NCBI RefSeq assembly: GCF_002251365.1
Contig: NZ_NPJH01000007.1
Coordinates: 1 to 64,000 of the forward strand
DNA from: Prevotella sp. P3-122
Lineage (GTDB): Bacteria > Bacteroidota > Bacteroidia > Bacteroidales > Bacteroidaceae
DNA length: 64,000 bases
Direction: 5' to 3'
Below are positions 54,887 to 64,000 of this stretch, in pieces (position 1 is the first letter of the stretch; every line of letters begins with the position of its first letter). The notes under the pieces were generated by a model. That model was not told where the DNA came from. It ran no database searches and saw nothing but the letters and a program-made list of their open reading frames with translations. The position numbers and the translations under genes were made by a program.

Positions 54887-56073
54887 AAAGACTCATATTC
54901 GGGATGACGTTGCTTATGATTGCCATGGCAGGCCAAGCCCAGAAAAAAGAACTCTCACAGGCACGGGACAACCTGAAAGGCAACCGGAACCTGCCGCAGA
55001 CGGAACAGTCTATGAAGAATCTGCTAAAGGATTCGGCCAACCTCGGCAATAAGAAGATTTGGCTTTACCTGTTTGATGCCATACGCAAACAATACGAGCA
55101 AGGAAATGAGAAACTGTATCTCAAGCAACAATACGATACAGCCTCGCTTGTGAATATAGCCCATAGGTTGTTTTTGGCGATGGAGCGTTTCGACTCGATA
55201 GATGCCGCACCTGACAAGACAGGAAAGTCAAAGCCTGAATATCGCAAGAAACATGCTGACCTGCTCAATACGCTTAGACCAAATCTCTATAACGGAGCAC
55301 TCTTCCTTATAGGTAAGCAGAAGTATGATGAGGCTTACAACTATCTCGATACCTATATAGATTGTGCCAACCGTCCGATGTTTAGGAACTATGCTTATTC
55401 GGAGAAGGATACGGTCATGCCACAGGCTGCCTATTGGGCTGTGTATTGTGGGTATAGGCTTGCGGATGCGCGCAAGACCCTCCACCACACCTATCTGGCT
55501 TTGAAGGACAAGAGGCACATCGAGCCCATGCTTCAATACCTGGCCACTACATACCAGCTTGAGGGTGACACTACCCGATACAGGAAAGCATTGATGGAAG
55601 GCTTCTCGCGTTATCCACTTAATTCCTATTTCTTCTCCGAGCTTGTCAACCACTATTGTGCTGCTGACGAGTGGACAGAGGCTCTCGCAGTAGCTGATAA
55701 AGCCTTACAGTCAGACTCCCTAAGCAAGGTGTTCCTACTGGCAAAGTCTACTATTTTGCTCAATCTTGAACGTTACGATGAGACTATCAAGGTAAGCGAC
55801 AGGCTGATAGCTCTGGATGACAGTCTTGCCCAGGCTCAGCTCAATGCCGGATTGGCATATTTCAACAAGGGAGTGGCTATGGATGTGCGTACTAAACGCA
55901 CCACACATAAGCATGAAATCCTTGATATGTACAAGAAGGCTTTACCATATTTGGAAAAAGCACGCAAGCAGTTGCCCGAACAGAAAGACAAATGGAGTCT
56001 GCCACTATATACGATATACCTGAACCTGAATATGGGTGAGGAGTTCGACGAGATAGACAAGCTCATAAGATAA
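54883..56073 (+). CDS. TPR-repeat periplasmic protein, second gene
   Basis: 396 residues; signal peptide (MKRLIFGMTLLMIAMAGQAQ). TPR-like helices (YNYLDTYIDCANRP, then EALAVADKALQSD and ALPYLEKARKQLP). Paralogue-like partner of the gene before it; coupled by ATGA overlap. Role unknown. Confidence 0.75.
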   Translation: MKRLIFGMTLLMIAMAGQAQKKELSQARDNLKGNRNLPQTEQSMKNLLKDSANLGNKKIWLYLFDAIRKQYEQGNEKLYLKQQYDTASLVNIAHRLFLAMERFDSIDAAPDKTGKSKPEYRKKHADLLNTLRPNLYNGALFLIGKQKYDEAYNYLDTYIDCANRPMFRNYAYSEKDTVMPQAAYWAVYCGYRLADARKTLHHTYLALKDKRHIEPMLQYLATTYQLEGDTTRYRKALMEGFSRYPLNSYFFSELVNHYCAADEWTEALAVADKALQSDSLSKVFLLAKSTILLNLERYDETIKVSDRLIALDDSLAQAQLNAGLAYFNKGVAMDVRTKRTTHKHEILDMYKKALPYLEKARKQLPEQKDKWSLPLYTIYLNLNMGEEFDEIDKLIR

Positions 56074-56075
56074 GA

Positions 56076-57404
56076 ATGATGGATATAAAAAAGTATTTAG
56101 ACAAAATTGGAGTAAAGGAGCTGAATGCAATGCAACAGGATGCTCTTGACACGATATGCTCGTCAAATGATGACGTTGTGGTTCTCTCTCCGACAGGCAC
56201 AGGCAAAACCCTGGCCTACCTGTTGCCTCTGACAGAACTTGTAGACGCCTCATCGGATGACCTTCAGACCGTAGTTGTTGTACCTGGTCGTGAGTTGGCA
56301 TTACAGTCAGCCACAGTGCTGAAGGGATTGTCGTCAGGCATTAGAAGCCTTGCATGTTATGGAGGACGGCCTGCCATGGACGAGCACAGGCAATTACGTC
56401 AGGTTTGCCCACAGGTGATTTTCGGTACACCTGGTCGTTTGAACGATCATCTCGACAAGGGGAATATTAGTCCTGCACAAATCGGCATTCTTGTTATCGA
56501 CGAGTTTGATAAGTGTCTTGAAATGGGCTTTAGCGATGAGATGATTCGTCTGCTGGCCAAACTGCCAAATATCCGACGCCGCATTCTTCTTTCTGCTACT
56601 GACGCTGAGGAGATACCGCACTTCGTCGGTCATGGTAACATCCGGCGAATTGACTATCTGTCAGAAAACAAGAATGTGAGCGGACGGATAGCCCTGTACA
56701 GGGTTGACAGTCCAGAGAAGGACAAGTTGGAGACTCTGCGCTCGTTGCTGCTAAGTATCGGCAGCGGCAGTACAATAGTATTCCTCAACTACCGTGAGAG
56801 CGTAGAGCGGGCATCGGCATATCTTTCCGAGCAAGGATTTTCTGTTTCGGCTTTTCACGGAGGCTTGGACCAACGTGGACGTGAATCTGCGCTCTATCGC
56901 TTTGCCAACGGTTCGGCCTGCATACTGGTAAGTACCGACCTTGGCAGTCGCGGACTTGATATACCAGATGTAGAAAACATCATCCATTATCACATGCCTG
57001 AGACAAAGGAAGCATATCTTCACAGGATAGGACGTACGGCAAGATGGGACAAGAATGGCAGGGCTTTCTTTATTCTTGCATCGGGAGAGAAGATACCTGA
57101 CTATGTTGCTGGTGACATCCCAAACTACAGTCTATCTCCGACGGGGATGCCCGCTCGCCCGCGTATGACTACATTATATATAGGTAAGGGCAAGAAGGAC
57201 AAGATAAGCAAGGGCGACCTGGTAGGATTTTTGTGTAAGAAAGGAGGGCTTAGCAAGGACGATATTGGCCGTATCGATGTGCGTGACTATTATTGTTATG
57301 TGGCCGTAAACCGAAGCAAGGCAGTCGAAATGCTAAAGAAAGTTCGAGGAGAGAAAATAAAGGGGCTAAGGACGCTTGTCGAGATAGCAGCGCCAGAGGC
57401 ATAA
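56076..57404 (+). CDS. DEAD-box RNA helicase with a DbpA-type RNA-binding domain
   Basis: 442 residues. Motif I SPTGTGKT (~34-41), a DEFD variant of DEAD (~145), SAT, and HRIGRTAR (~322) are present. The C-terminal ~75 residues (TLYIGKGKKDKISKGDLVGFL) are a DbpA domain, which in E. coli DbpA binds hairpin 92 of 23S rRNA for ribosome assembly. It starts 2 bp after the TPR gene. Confidence 0.9.
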   Translation: MMDIKKYLDKIGVKELNAMQQDALDTICSSNDDVVVLSPTGTGKTLAYLLPLTELVDASSDDLQTVVVVPGRELALQSATVLKGLSSGIRSLACYGGRPAMDEHRQLRQVCPQVIFGTPGRLNDHLDKGNISPAQIGILVIDEFDKCLEMGFSDEMIRLLAKLPNIRRRILLSATDAEEIPHFVGHGNIRRIDYLSENKNVSGRIALYRVDSPEKDKLETLRSLLLSIGSGSTIVFLNYRESVERASAYLSEQGFSVSAFHGGLDQRGRESALYRFANGSACILVSTDLGSRGLDIPDVENIIHYHMPETKEAYLHRIGRTARWDKNGRAFFILASGEKIPDYVAGDIPNYSLSPTGMPARPRMTTLYIGKGKKDKISKGDLVGFLCKKGGLSKDDIGRIDVRDYYCYVAVNRSKAVEMLKKVRGEKIKGLRTLVEIAAPEA

Positions 57405-57443
57405 AACGCACTCTCTGTTATAAAAACTATCATCATCTATTCG

Positions 57444-57477
57444 TTTGGGCACTTGCGCATAAGCGTATGTGCCCAAA
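57444..57477 (+). terminator. Terminator after the helicase gene
   Basis: TTTGGGCAC (57444-57452) pairs with GTGCCCAAA (57469-57477), 9 bp, with an inner GCGC-containing loop. No long T-run follows. Confidence 0.55.
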
Positions 57478-57557
57478 CATTTATATGCAAATCGTATTCA
57501 AATCTCTATCCATATTGTCACGAAAATGCCTGCTTGACCGTATTTTTTTTAGAAATA

Positions 57558-57589
57558 TTTGGGTAATTGAAATAAAAACCGTAAATTCG
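57558..57589 (+). promoter_or_regulatory. serC promoter
   Basis: TTTG (57558-57561), 20 bases, TAAATTCG (57582-57589), 37 bp before the start codon. Confidence 0.7.
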
Positions 57590-57626
57590 CAGTCGTAAAT
57601 TTATAACCAAATAAAATTGCATTAAA

Positions 57627-58700
57627 ATGAAGAAGTACAACTTTAATGCGGGTCCTTCAATACTTCCGCGTGAAGTTATTGAGAACACGGCAAAGCAAAT
57701 CTTGGATTTCAACGGCTCTGGTCTCTCTCTTATGGAGATTAGTCATAGGGCAAAAGATTTCCAGCCAGTTGTTGACGAAAGCGTAGCTCTCTTCAAGGAA
57801 CTGCTCGACATTCCAGAAGGCTATTCTGTGATTTATCTCGGTGGAGGAGCCTCATTGCAGTTCATGCAGATTCCTGCAAACTTCCTGCTGAAGAAGGCTG
57901 CTTACGTGAACTCTGGTACATGGGCCAAGAAGGCTATGAAAGAGGCTAAGCATTTTGGTGAGGTGATAGAGGTCGCATCCTCGGCCGACTCAAACTACAC
58001 GTTCTACCCCAAGGGCTTTGAGGCTCAGGTTCCAGCTGACGTAGACTACCTGCACGTATGTACGAACAATACTATATATGGAACGGAGATACGTAAGGAT
58101 CTTGATGTAAATGTCCCTCTTATCGCTGACATGTCATCAGACATTATGAGCCGTCCTGTTGACGTGTCGAAGTACAAGGCCATATATGCTGGCGCTCAGA
58201 AGAATATCTCTATGGCTGGTGTTACTGTCATCATTGTTAAGGACGATGAACTTGGCAAGGCTCCACGTGAGTTGCCGACTATGATAGATTATCGCACACA
58301 TGTTGAGAAGGGGTCAATGTTCAATACTCCTCCTGTAGTACCTATCTACGCCATGCTTGAAAACCTTCGTTGGCTGAAGCGCAATGGCGGTCTTGAGGCT
58401 GCCGACAAGCGTGCTCACGAACGTGCAGAGGCTTTGTATGCAGAGATTGACCGTAACAAGCTGTTCCGTGGAACCGTTGAAGAGGGCTCACGCTCGCTTA
58501 TGAACATCTGCTTCGTTATGAACGATGAGTATAAAGAGCTGGAGAAGCCATTCTTCGATTTCGCTACAGAGCGTGGCATGGTTGGTATTAAGGGACATCG
58601 CTCAGTAGGCGGTTTCCGCGCAAGCTGCTACAACGCAATGACTATGGAAGGTGTGAATGCGCTGATTGAGACCATGAAGGATTTCGAGGCACAACATTAA
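57627..58700 (+). CDS. serC: Phosphoserine aminotransferase
   Basis: 357 residues starting [17 protein letters not shown] Lys in [12 protein letters not shown] (~193-204); [12 protein letters not shown] and [10 protein letters not shown] are family marks. It converts phosphohydroxypyruvate and glutamate to phosphoserine. serA follows by 19 bp. Confidence 0.97.
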   Translation: MKKYNFNAGPSILPREVIENTAKQILDFNGSGLSLMEISHRAKDFQPVVDESVALFKELLDIPEGYSVIYLGGGASLQFMQIPANFLLKKAAYVNSGTWAKKAMKEAKHFGEVIEVASSADSNYTFYPKGFEAQVPADVDYLHVCTNNTIYGTEIRKDLDVNVPLIADMSSDIMSRPVDVSKYKAIYAGAQKNISMAGVTVIIVKDDELGKAPRELPTMIDYRTHVEKGSMFNTPPVVPIYAMLENLRWLKRNGGLEAADKRAHERAEALYAEIDRNKLFRGTVEEGSRSLMNICFVMNDEYKELEKPFFDFATERGMVGIKGHRSVGGFRASCYNAMTMEGVNALIETMKDFEAQH

Positions 58701-58719
58701 TTTTTTGTACGGATAACTT

Positions 58720-59634
58720 ATGAAAGTATTAGTTGCAACCGAGAAGCCTTTTGCGGCAGCAGCCGTTGAGGGTATAAGAAAAGAAATAGAGGGAGCAGGT
58801 CATGAACTGGCTCTGCTTGAGAAATATACAGAAAAACAACAGATTCTTGATGCCGTAAAGGATGCTGACGCCATGATAGTTCGCTCGGACAAGGTTGATG
58901 CCGAAGTACTTGAAGCGGCAAAGCAGCTGAAAATTGTTGTTCGCGCAGGAGCAGGCTATGACAATATTGACCTTGCTACCGCAACTGCCCATAATGTAGT
59001 GGCTGAGAATACTCCTGGCCAGAACTCAAATGCTGTGGCAGAGCTGGTATTCGGCCTGCTTGTATTTGCTGTTCGCAATTTCTATAACGGCAAGGCCGGT
59101 ACTGAGCTTAAGGGTAAGAAACTGGGTATACTCGCCTTTGGCAATGTTGGCCGCAACGTTGCGCGTATAGCAGCAGGATTTGGCATGGAGGTGTATGCTT
59201 ACGATGCCTTCTGTCCGAAAGAGGCTATCGAGGCAGCTGGAGTAAAAGCCGTAGACTGTCAGGATGCTCTCTTTGAGACTTGCGACGTAGTATCTCTCCA
59301 TATCCCGGCAACACCTGAGACTAAGCAGAGCATCAATGCCGCTTTGGTAGGAAAGATGAAGAAGGGTGGCATACTCGTCAACACAGCCCGCAAGGAGGTT
59401 GTGAACGAGCCTGAGCTTCTCGCTCTTATGGCCGAGCGTACAGACCTGAAATTCGTAACGGATATCAAACCTGATGCTGACGAGGAGTTTGCCAAGCTTG
59501 AGGGAAGATATTTCAGCACGCCGAAGAAGATGGGTGCACAGACCGCCGAGGCTAATGCCAATGCAGGAATAGCTGCAGCAAGACAAATCAATGCCTTCTT
59601 TAGTGACGGATGCACCAAGTTTAAGGTTAACTAA
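58720..59634 (+). CDS. serA: 3-phosphoglycerate dehydrogenase (short, Lys-type)
   Basis: 304 residues; D-2-hydroxyacid dehydrogenase fold without an ACT domain. Catalytic Arg in NTARKEV; nucleotide region LGILAFGNVGRNVARI. The usual catalytic His (TPHIG) is replaced by Lys (STPKKMGAQT), as in the type IIIK enzymes known from Entamoeba. First step of serine synthesis; operon with serC and probably no allosteric serine control by ACT. Confidence 0.93.
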   Translation: MKVLVATEKPFAAAAVEGIRKEIEGAGHELALLEKYTEKQQILDAVKDADAMIVRSDKVDAEVLEAAKQLKIVVRAGAGYDNIDLATATAHNVVAENTPGQNSNAVAELVFGLLVFAVRNFYNGKAGTELKGKKLGILAFGNVGRNVARIAAGFGMEVYAYDAFCPKEAIEAAGVKAVDCQDALFETCDVVSLHIPATPETKQSINAALVGKMKKGGILVNTARKEVVNEPELLALMAERTDLKFVTDIKPDADEEFAKLEGRYFSTPKKMGAQTAEANANAGIAAARQINAFFSDGCTKFKVN

Positions 59635-59650
59635 AAGATTTAAATATTAA

Positions 59651-59701
59651 AGCTCTGTGAACTAAGGATATAGATACCTGTAGTTCATGGGGCTTTTTTT
59701 T
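59651..59701 (+). terminator. serCA terminator
   Basis: A 14-bp stem with G-U pairs (59651-59664 with 59681-59694) followed by a T-run. Confidence 0.75.
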
Positions 59702-59728
59702 ATTATATTATACCTAAACAATAACACT

Positions 59729-60982
59729 ATGGCTACTGTTAAACCTTTTAAGGGAATAAGACCACCAAGAGAGTTTGTTGAGAGAGTAGAGTCAAGACCT
59801 TATGATGTTCTGTCATCGGAAGAGGCGAGAGCCGAGGCAGGCGACAACGAGATGAGTCTATACCATATCATTAAGCCAGAGATAGACTTTCCTGTTGGAA
59901 CGAGCGAATATGACCCACGTGTATATGAGAAGGCCGCCGATAATTTCCGTAAGTTCCAGGACAACGGATGGCTCGTTCAGGACTCAAAGGAGCAATACTA
60001 TATCTATGCACAGACCATGAACGGCAAGACTCAATACGGACTTGTTGTTGGAGCACTTGTTGACGACTATATGACAGGTGTCATCAAGAAGCATGAGCTT
60101 ACACGCCGTGACAAGGAGGAGGACAGGATGAAGCACGTAAGGGTGAACGACGCCAATATAGAGCCGGTATTCTTTGCATATCCTGACAACGAAGTCCTCA
60201 ACGAACTTATCATGCGCTATGCATCCACCGAGCCTGAATACGACTTTATCGCGCCTGTTGACGGATTTGGACATAAGTTCTGGGTGATATCCGACGACAA
60301 AGACATAGCAACCATTACGTCCGAGTTTGCCAAGATGCCAAGCCTGTATATTGCCGACGGCCACCACAGGTCGGCTGCCGCCGCTCTTGTCGGAGCAGAA
60401 AAGGCCAAGCAGAATGCCAACCATCGTGGCGATGAGGAATACAACTATTTCATGGCCGTATGCTTCCAGGCATCACAGCTAACCATTCTGGACTACAACC
60501 GTGTTGTCACCGACCTCAACCGCATGGACTCTGCTGAATTCAAGGCCAAGCTGTCACGCAGTTTCGTTGTCGAGGACAAGGGCGAGCATATATACAAGCC
60601 GCAACGTTTGCACGAGTTCTCCATGTATCTTGACGGACATTGGTACTCTCTTGTTGCCAAAGAAGGCACATACGATGATAACGACCCTATTGGGGTGCTT
60701 GATGTAGATATCTCAAGCAGGCTTATCCTTGACGACCTTCTTGGCATAAAGGATTTGCGCAGTAGCAAGCGGGTAGACTTTGTTGGCGGGCTACGTGGAC
60801 TTGAAGAGCTGAAACGCAGGGTCGACAGCGGTGAGATGCGCATGGCGCTTGCCCTGTATCCTGTATCCATGCAGCAGATTATGGATATTGCCGACAGCGG
60901 AAATATCATGCCACCAAAAGCTACGTGGTTTGAGCCGAAATTAAGGTCAGGACTTGTAATTCACAAACTGACGGAAGAGTAA
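59729..60982 (+). CDS. DUF1015 family protein
   Basis: From ATG 59729 (MATVKPFKGIRPP), 417 residues. DUF1015 marks: PYDVLSSEEA (~25-35), YIYAQT, and the IADGHHRSAAA segment (~209-219). Common next to serine-synthesis genes in Bacteroidetes; suggested kinase-like enzyme, unproven. The open frame upstream runs into the terminator. Confidence 0.88.
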   Translation: MATVKPFKGIRPPREFVERVESRPYDVLSSEEARAEAGDNEMSLYHIIKPEIDFPVGTSEYDPRVYEKAADNFRKFQDNGWLVQDSKEQYYIYAQTMNGKTQYGLVVGALVDDYMTGVIKKHELTRRDKEEDRMKHVRVNDANIEPVFFAYPDNEVLNELIMRYASTEPEYDFIAPVDGFGHKFWVISDDKDIATITSEFAKMPSLYIADGHHRSAAAALVGAEKAKQNANHRGDEEYNYFMAVCFQASQLTILDYNRVVTDLNRMDSAEFKAKLSRSFVVEDKGEHIYKPQRLHEFSMYLDGHWYSLVAKEGTYDDNDPIGVLDVDISSRLILDDLLGIKDLRSSKRVDFVGGLRGLEELKRRVDSGEMRMALALYPVSMQQIMDIADSGNIMPPKATWFEPKLRSGLVIHKLTEE

Positions 60983-61011
60983 GGTGATAAGAGGAAAGAT
61001 AATTATTATAA

Positions 61012-61596
61012 ATGGACTCTTACAAGACAATCTCTGAAAAAATAGTGGGCGAGGGATATTATACCGAGAAACGGAGTAAGTTCCTCGCCTTTTGTCATCA
61101 TGTCGAGACAGCGGCAGAAGTAAAGGACATTGTAGCACGTTATAGAAAAGAGTATTACGATGCCCGACACGTTTGCTATGCCTATATGCTTGGCCCCGAG
61201 CGGTTGGAGTTTCGTGCCAACGATGATGGTGAGCCATCTGCCACAGCCGGCAAGCCCATTCTGGGACAAATCAATTCCCGTGAGCTTACCGACATTCTGA
61301 TTGTCGTCATACGCTATTATGGCGGTGTAAACCTCGGAACAGGCGGTCTTATCGTTGCCTATCGTACAGCTGCTGCCGACGGCCTGGACCATTGTGTCGA
61401 GGAGACGAGGCTTGTAGAGGAGAAAATCACGTACACTTTTACGTACCCAATGATGAATGCTGTCATGAAAGTTGTCAAGGACATGCAGCCAAGGGTAATC
61501 AGCCAACAGTTTGACAATACATGCTCCATAACACTCTCCATCCGCCGCAGTTTGGCAGAGGAGTTACGCTCTCGCCTTGACAAACTGTCTTTTTAG
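61012..61596 (+). CDS. YigZ/IMPACT family protein
   Basis: 194 residues; IMPACT-type domain (~15-120; RSKFLAFCHH, DDGEPSATAGKPIL, RYYGGVNLGTGGL) plus a C-terminal domain. Possible role in translation quality; unknown. It starts 29 bp after DUF1015. Confidence 0.9.
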   Translation: MDSYKTISEKIVGEGYYTEKRSKFLAFCHHVETAAEVKDIVARYRKEYYDARHVCYAYMLGPERLEFRANDDGEPSATAGKPILGQINSRELTDILIVVIRYYGGVNLGTGGLIVAYRTAAADGLDHCVEETRLVEEKITYTFTYPMMNAVMKVVKDMQPRVISQQFDNTCSITLSIRRSLAEELRSRLDKLSF

Positions 61597-61650
61597 GCAC
61601 ATGGGGCTACGTAGGATTTTTTGTAACCTGCCTAAAATGTGTCTGCAAAA

Positions 61651-61682
61651 TTTGTATAAGTTGTCGGAATTTAGTAATTTTG
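61651..61682 (+). promoter_or_regulatory. pheT promoter
   Basis: TTTG (61651-61654), 20 bases, TAATTTTG (61675-61682), 26 bp before the ATG. Confidence 0.8.
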
Positions 61683-61707
61683 CACAGTTTTTATACAAAT
61701 CATTATA

Positions 61708-64000
61708 ATGAATATATCCTATAAATGGCTTAAAGAGTACGTAGACTTCGAACTTACTCCGCAAGAAACGGCAGACGCACTGACATCATGCGGATTGGAA
61801 GTAGGCGCACTCGAAGAAGTGCAAACAGTTAAGGGAGGCCTGAAGGGTCTCTTTGTCGGCAAGGTACTTACTTGCGACGTTCATCCCAATAGCGACCACC
61901 TTCATGTAACAACCGTTGACCTTGGCAAGGGAGAGCCTCAGCAGATTGTCTGTGGCGCACCCAATGTGGCAGCAGGACAGAAAGTCATTGTCGCTGACCT
62001 TGGTTGCGTGCTTTATGATGGTGACAAGGAGTTTACTATCAAGAAGTCTAAACTCCGTGGCGTTGACAGCTTCGGCATGATTTGCGCTGAGGACGAGATT
62101 GGGGTTGGTAACGACCACTCTGGAATAATTGTCCTTCCTGAGGATGCCCAGATTGGCATGCCTGCTGCTGAATACTATCATTTGGAGAGCGACTGGGTAA
62201 TAGAGGTCGACATAACGGCCAACCGTGCTGATGCCCTGAGCCATTATGGCGTGGCCCGCGACCTTTATGCTTGGCTTGTGCAGAATGGATATAAGACAAG
62301 TCTTCATCGCCCCGACTGTGACAAGTTTGAGGTTGACAACAACGACCTGCCTATAGACGTGGAGATTGAGAACACAGAGGCTTGCAAGCGCTATGCCTGT
62401 GTCAGCATCACAGACTGTGATGTTAAGGAAAGCCCAGAATGGCTACAGGACAAGTTGCGTGTAATCGGTCTGCGCCCAATCAACAATATCGTAGACATTA
62501 CGAACTATGTCATGATGGCATACGGTCAGCCAATGCATTGCTTTGATGCCGATATGGTAACAGGGCATAAGATAGTTGTCCGTACACAGCCTGATGGCAC
62601 AAGCTTTACAACACTTGATGGCGAGGAGCACAAGCTTGGCGAGCACGACCTGAGTATCTGCAACGCTGAGGAACCTATGTGTATAGCCGGTATCTTTGGT
62701 GGAAAGGGTAGCGGCACGTATGATACCACACGCAATGTGGTTCTTGAGAGTGCCTACTTCCATCCCACATGGATTCGCAAGAGTGCACGCCGCCATGGTC
62801 TGAGCACGGACTCCAGCTTCCGTTTCGAGCGTGGAGTTGACCCAAATGGAACTATCTATGCCTTGAAACAGGCTGCCATACTCTGCAAGGAGCTTGCTGG
62901 CGGCAAGGTGTCCATGCAGATAAAGGATGTATATCCAACTCCTATCGCTGATGCCAAGGTAAGGCTTGACTATGCCTATGTTGACACACTCATAGGAAAG
63001 CAGATTGGTAAAGACACAATAAAGAGTATCGTCAATACTCTTGAGATGAGAATAGAGAAAGAGGATGCAGAGGGACTTGATCTTGTAGTACCTGCTTATC
63101 GTGTTGACGTTCAGCGTCCGTGCGACGTCGTTGAGGACATTCTCCGCATCTATGGCTACAACAATGTTGAGATACCTACTCAGCTCAAGTCTTCGCTCAC
63201 CATACCCAGCGAGGAAGACAAGAACCACAAGCTTGAGAACCTTATCGGAGAACAGCTTGTCGGCTGCGGCTTCAACGAGATAATGAACAACTCGCTTACA
63301 AAGACCGCTTACTATACAGACCTCAAGACCTTCTCTGCTGATACTACGGTAAAGGTTATGAACCCTCTTAGCGCCGACCTCGGCGTTATGCGCCAGACAT
63401 TGTTGTTCGGAGGTCTTGAGAGCATCATGCGCAACGCCAACCGAAAGAATGCCAACTTGCGTTTCTTTGAGTTTGGCAACTGCTATCATTATGATGCCGG
63501 CAAGTGGACTGCCGAGGAACCAGTCAAGGCATACGTTCAGGAGAAGCATCTCTCACTATGGGTTACAGGTAAGCGTGTAGAAGGCTCGTGGGCACATGCC
63601 AATGAGGACTCTACATTCTACGAGCTTAAGGCATACGTTGAGAACATATTTGCGCGTCTTGGCGTGGCACAGGGTGCATTTGTAATCGAGAATTGCGACA
63701 ACGACATCTTCTCTAAGGCCATCGCTATTAGGACACGTGCAGGAAAGACACTTGCCGAGTTGGGCATCATCTCAAGAAAGATACTCAAGCAGGCAGATAT
63801 CTCGGCCGATGTGTTCTATGCTGACATCAACTGGACAAACGTGATGAAGGCTATTCGCAAGAATAAGGTTGAGTACGTAGAGCTGAGTAAGTTCCCGGCT
63901 GTAAGCCGAGACTTGGCTTTGCTTATTGACGAGAGTGTCAACTTCGGGCAGATTGTGGAAATAGCACGTCAGAGTGAGAAGAAACTTCTGAAGAAGGTTG
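61708..64000 (+). CDS. pheT: Phenylalanyl-tRNA synthetase beta subunit, partial
   Basis: Open from ATG 61708 (MNISYKWLKEYVDF) to the window edge, 764 codons of about 820. N-terminal tRNA-binding (EMAP-like) domain at ~40-150 (HPNSDHLHV), B3/B4 editing region, B5 (VDVQRPCDVVEDILRI area), and the catalytic-like domain. Ends in the FDX-ACB domain beyond the window. Confidence 0.96.
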   Translation, partial: MNISYKWLKEYVDFELTPQETADALTSCGLEVGALEEVQTVKGGLKGLFVGKVLTCDVHPNSDHLHVTTVDLGKGEPQQIVCGAPNVAAGQKVIVADLGCVLYDGDKEFTIKKSKLRGVDSFGMICAEDEIGVGNDHSGIIVLPEDAQIGMPAAEYYHLESDWVIEVDITANRADALSHYGVARDLYAWLVQNGYKTSLHRPDCDKFEVDNNDLPIDVEIENTEACKRYACVSITDCDVKESPEWLQDKLRVIGLRPINNIVDITNYVMMAYGQPMHCFDADMVTGHKIVVRTQPDGTSFTTLDGEEHKLGEHDLSICNAEEPMCIAGIFGGKGSGTYDTTRNVVLESAYFHPTWIRKSARRHGLSTDSSFRFERGVDPNGTIYALKQAAILCKELAGGKVSMQIKDVYPTPIADAKVRLDYAYVDTLIGKQIGKDTIKSIVNTLEMRIEKEDAEGLDLVVPAYRVDVQRPCDVVEDILRIYGYNNVEIPTQLKSSLTIPSEEDKNHKLENLIGEQLVGCGFNEIMNNSLTKTAYYTDLKTFSADTTVKVMNPLSADLGVMRQTLLFGGLESIMRNANRKNANLRFFEFGNCYHYDAGKWTAEEPVKAYVQEKHLSLWVTGKRVEGSWAHANEDSTFYELKAYVENIFARLGVAQGAFVIENCDNDIFSKAIAIRTRAGKTLAELGIISRKILKQADISADVFYADINWTNVMKAIRKNKVEYVELSKFPAVSRDLALLIDESVNFGQIVEIARQSEKKLLKKV

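Noticed and set aside
62443..63549. 368-codon minus-strand ORF
   Set aside because: Antisense shadow of pheT, whose own frame is open through the window edge.

Overview
The window looks like a Bacteroidales genome, probably Prevotellaceae or a close relative. Promoters have the Bacteroidetes form, TTTG, about 19-20 bases, then TAnnTTTG (for example before serC, serS, pheT and the RNA locus at 2986-3016). The housekeeping genes fit: a fused NfnAB-type oxidoreductase, a 3-phosphoglycerate dehydrogenase with Lys in place of the catalytic His, and a CfxA-like class A2 beta-lactamase. No tRNA or complete rRNA gene was found.

Layout. (1) 1-734: right end of an IS4-family element. (2) 786-5685: an RNA-repair/Ro locus. 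RtcB ligase and a Ro60/Rsr (TROVE-vWA) gene are on the minus strand and a WYL regulator diverges. The intergenic DNA carries structured RNA. A ~425-nt RNA between rtcB and rsr has its own promoter, three copies of a 22-nt hairpin motif, and a 58-nt segment that copies the GTPase-associated centre of 23S rRNA (E. coli 1051-1108). A fourth hairpin copy lies just downstream of rsr inside a ~115-nt RNA with a tRNA-like core. This is the most striking content of the window. (3) 5839-7235: a decayed IS1380-family transposase and a MITE-like element.

(4) 7310-17980: a minus-strand accessory run. It encodes a resolvase-like protein, many small redox and hydrolase enzymes, a winged-helix/beta-lactamase/esterase fusion, a second copy of the winged-helix gene, and a Y-family polymerase with a YolD-like partner. 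(5) 18260-25298: a plus-strand mobilisation module with a lipoprotein preceded by a terminator-like hairpin, small membrane proteins, a candidate oriT, a MobV relaxase and an OmpA-like protein. (6) 25553-34916: an NrtR-type NUDIX regulator with two operators, then a gene of unknown function, a phage-type/ADP-ribosylglycohydrolase fusion, an agmatine-deiminase-like enzyme, an unknown protein, a radical-SAM activase, an intact IS4-type insertion sequence and a serpin. (7) 34941-42594: a minus-strand conjugative-element operon (ArdC, SSB-like, peptidoglycan hydrolase, a MutS-domain-I protein, an ArdC-like gene with an internal amber stop, DUF4494, and a frameshifted gene) behind a clear promoter.

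(8) 42617-64000: mainly core genome. mnmE, a nucleoside phosphorylase, a PD40-like periplasmic protein, DUF486, nfnAB-type, serS and tex lie on the minus strand. Two TPR proteins, a DbpA-like helicase, serC, serA, a DUF1015 protein, a YigZ/IMPACT protein and the start of pheT lie on the plus strand. Short 22-23 bp tandem repeats and an IS-derived relic sit between some of them.
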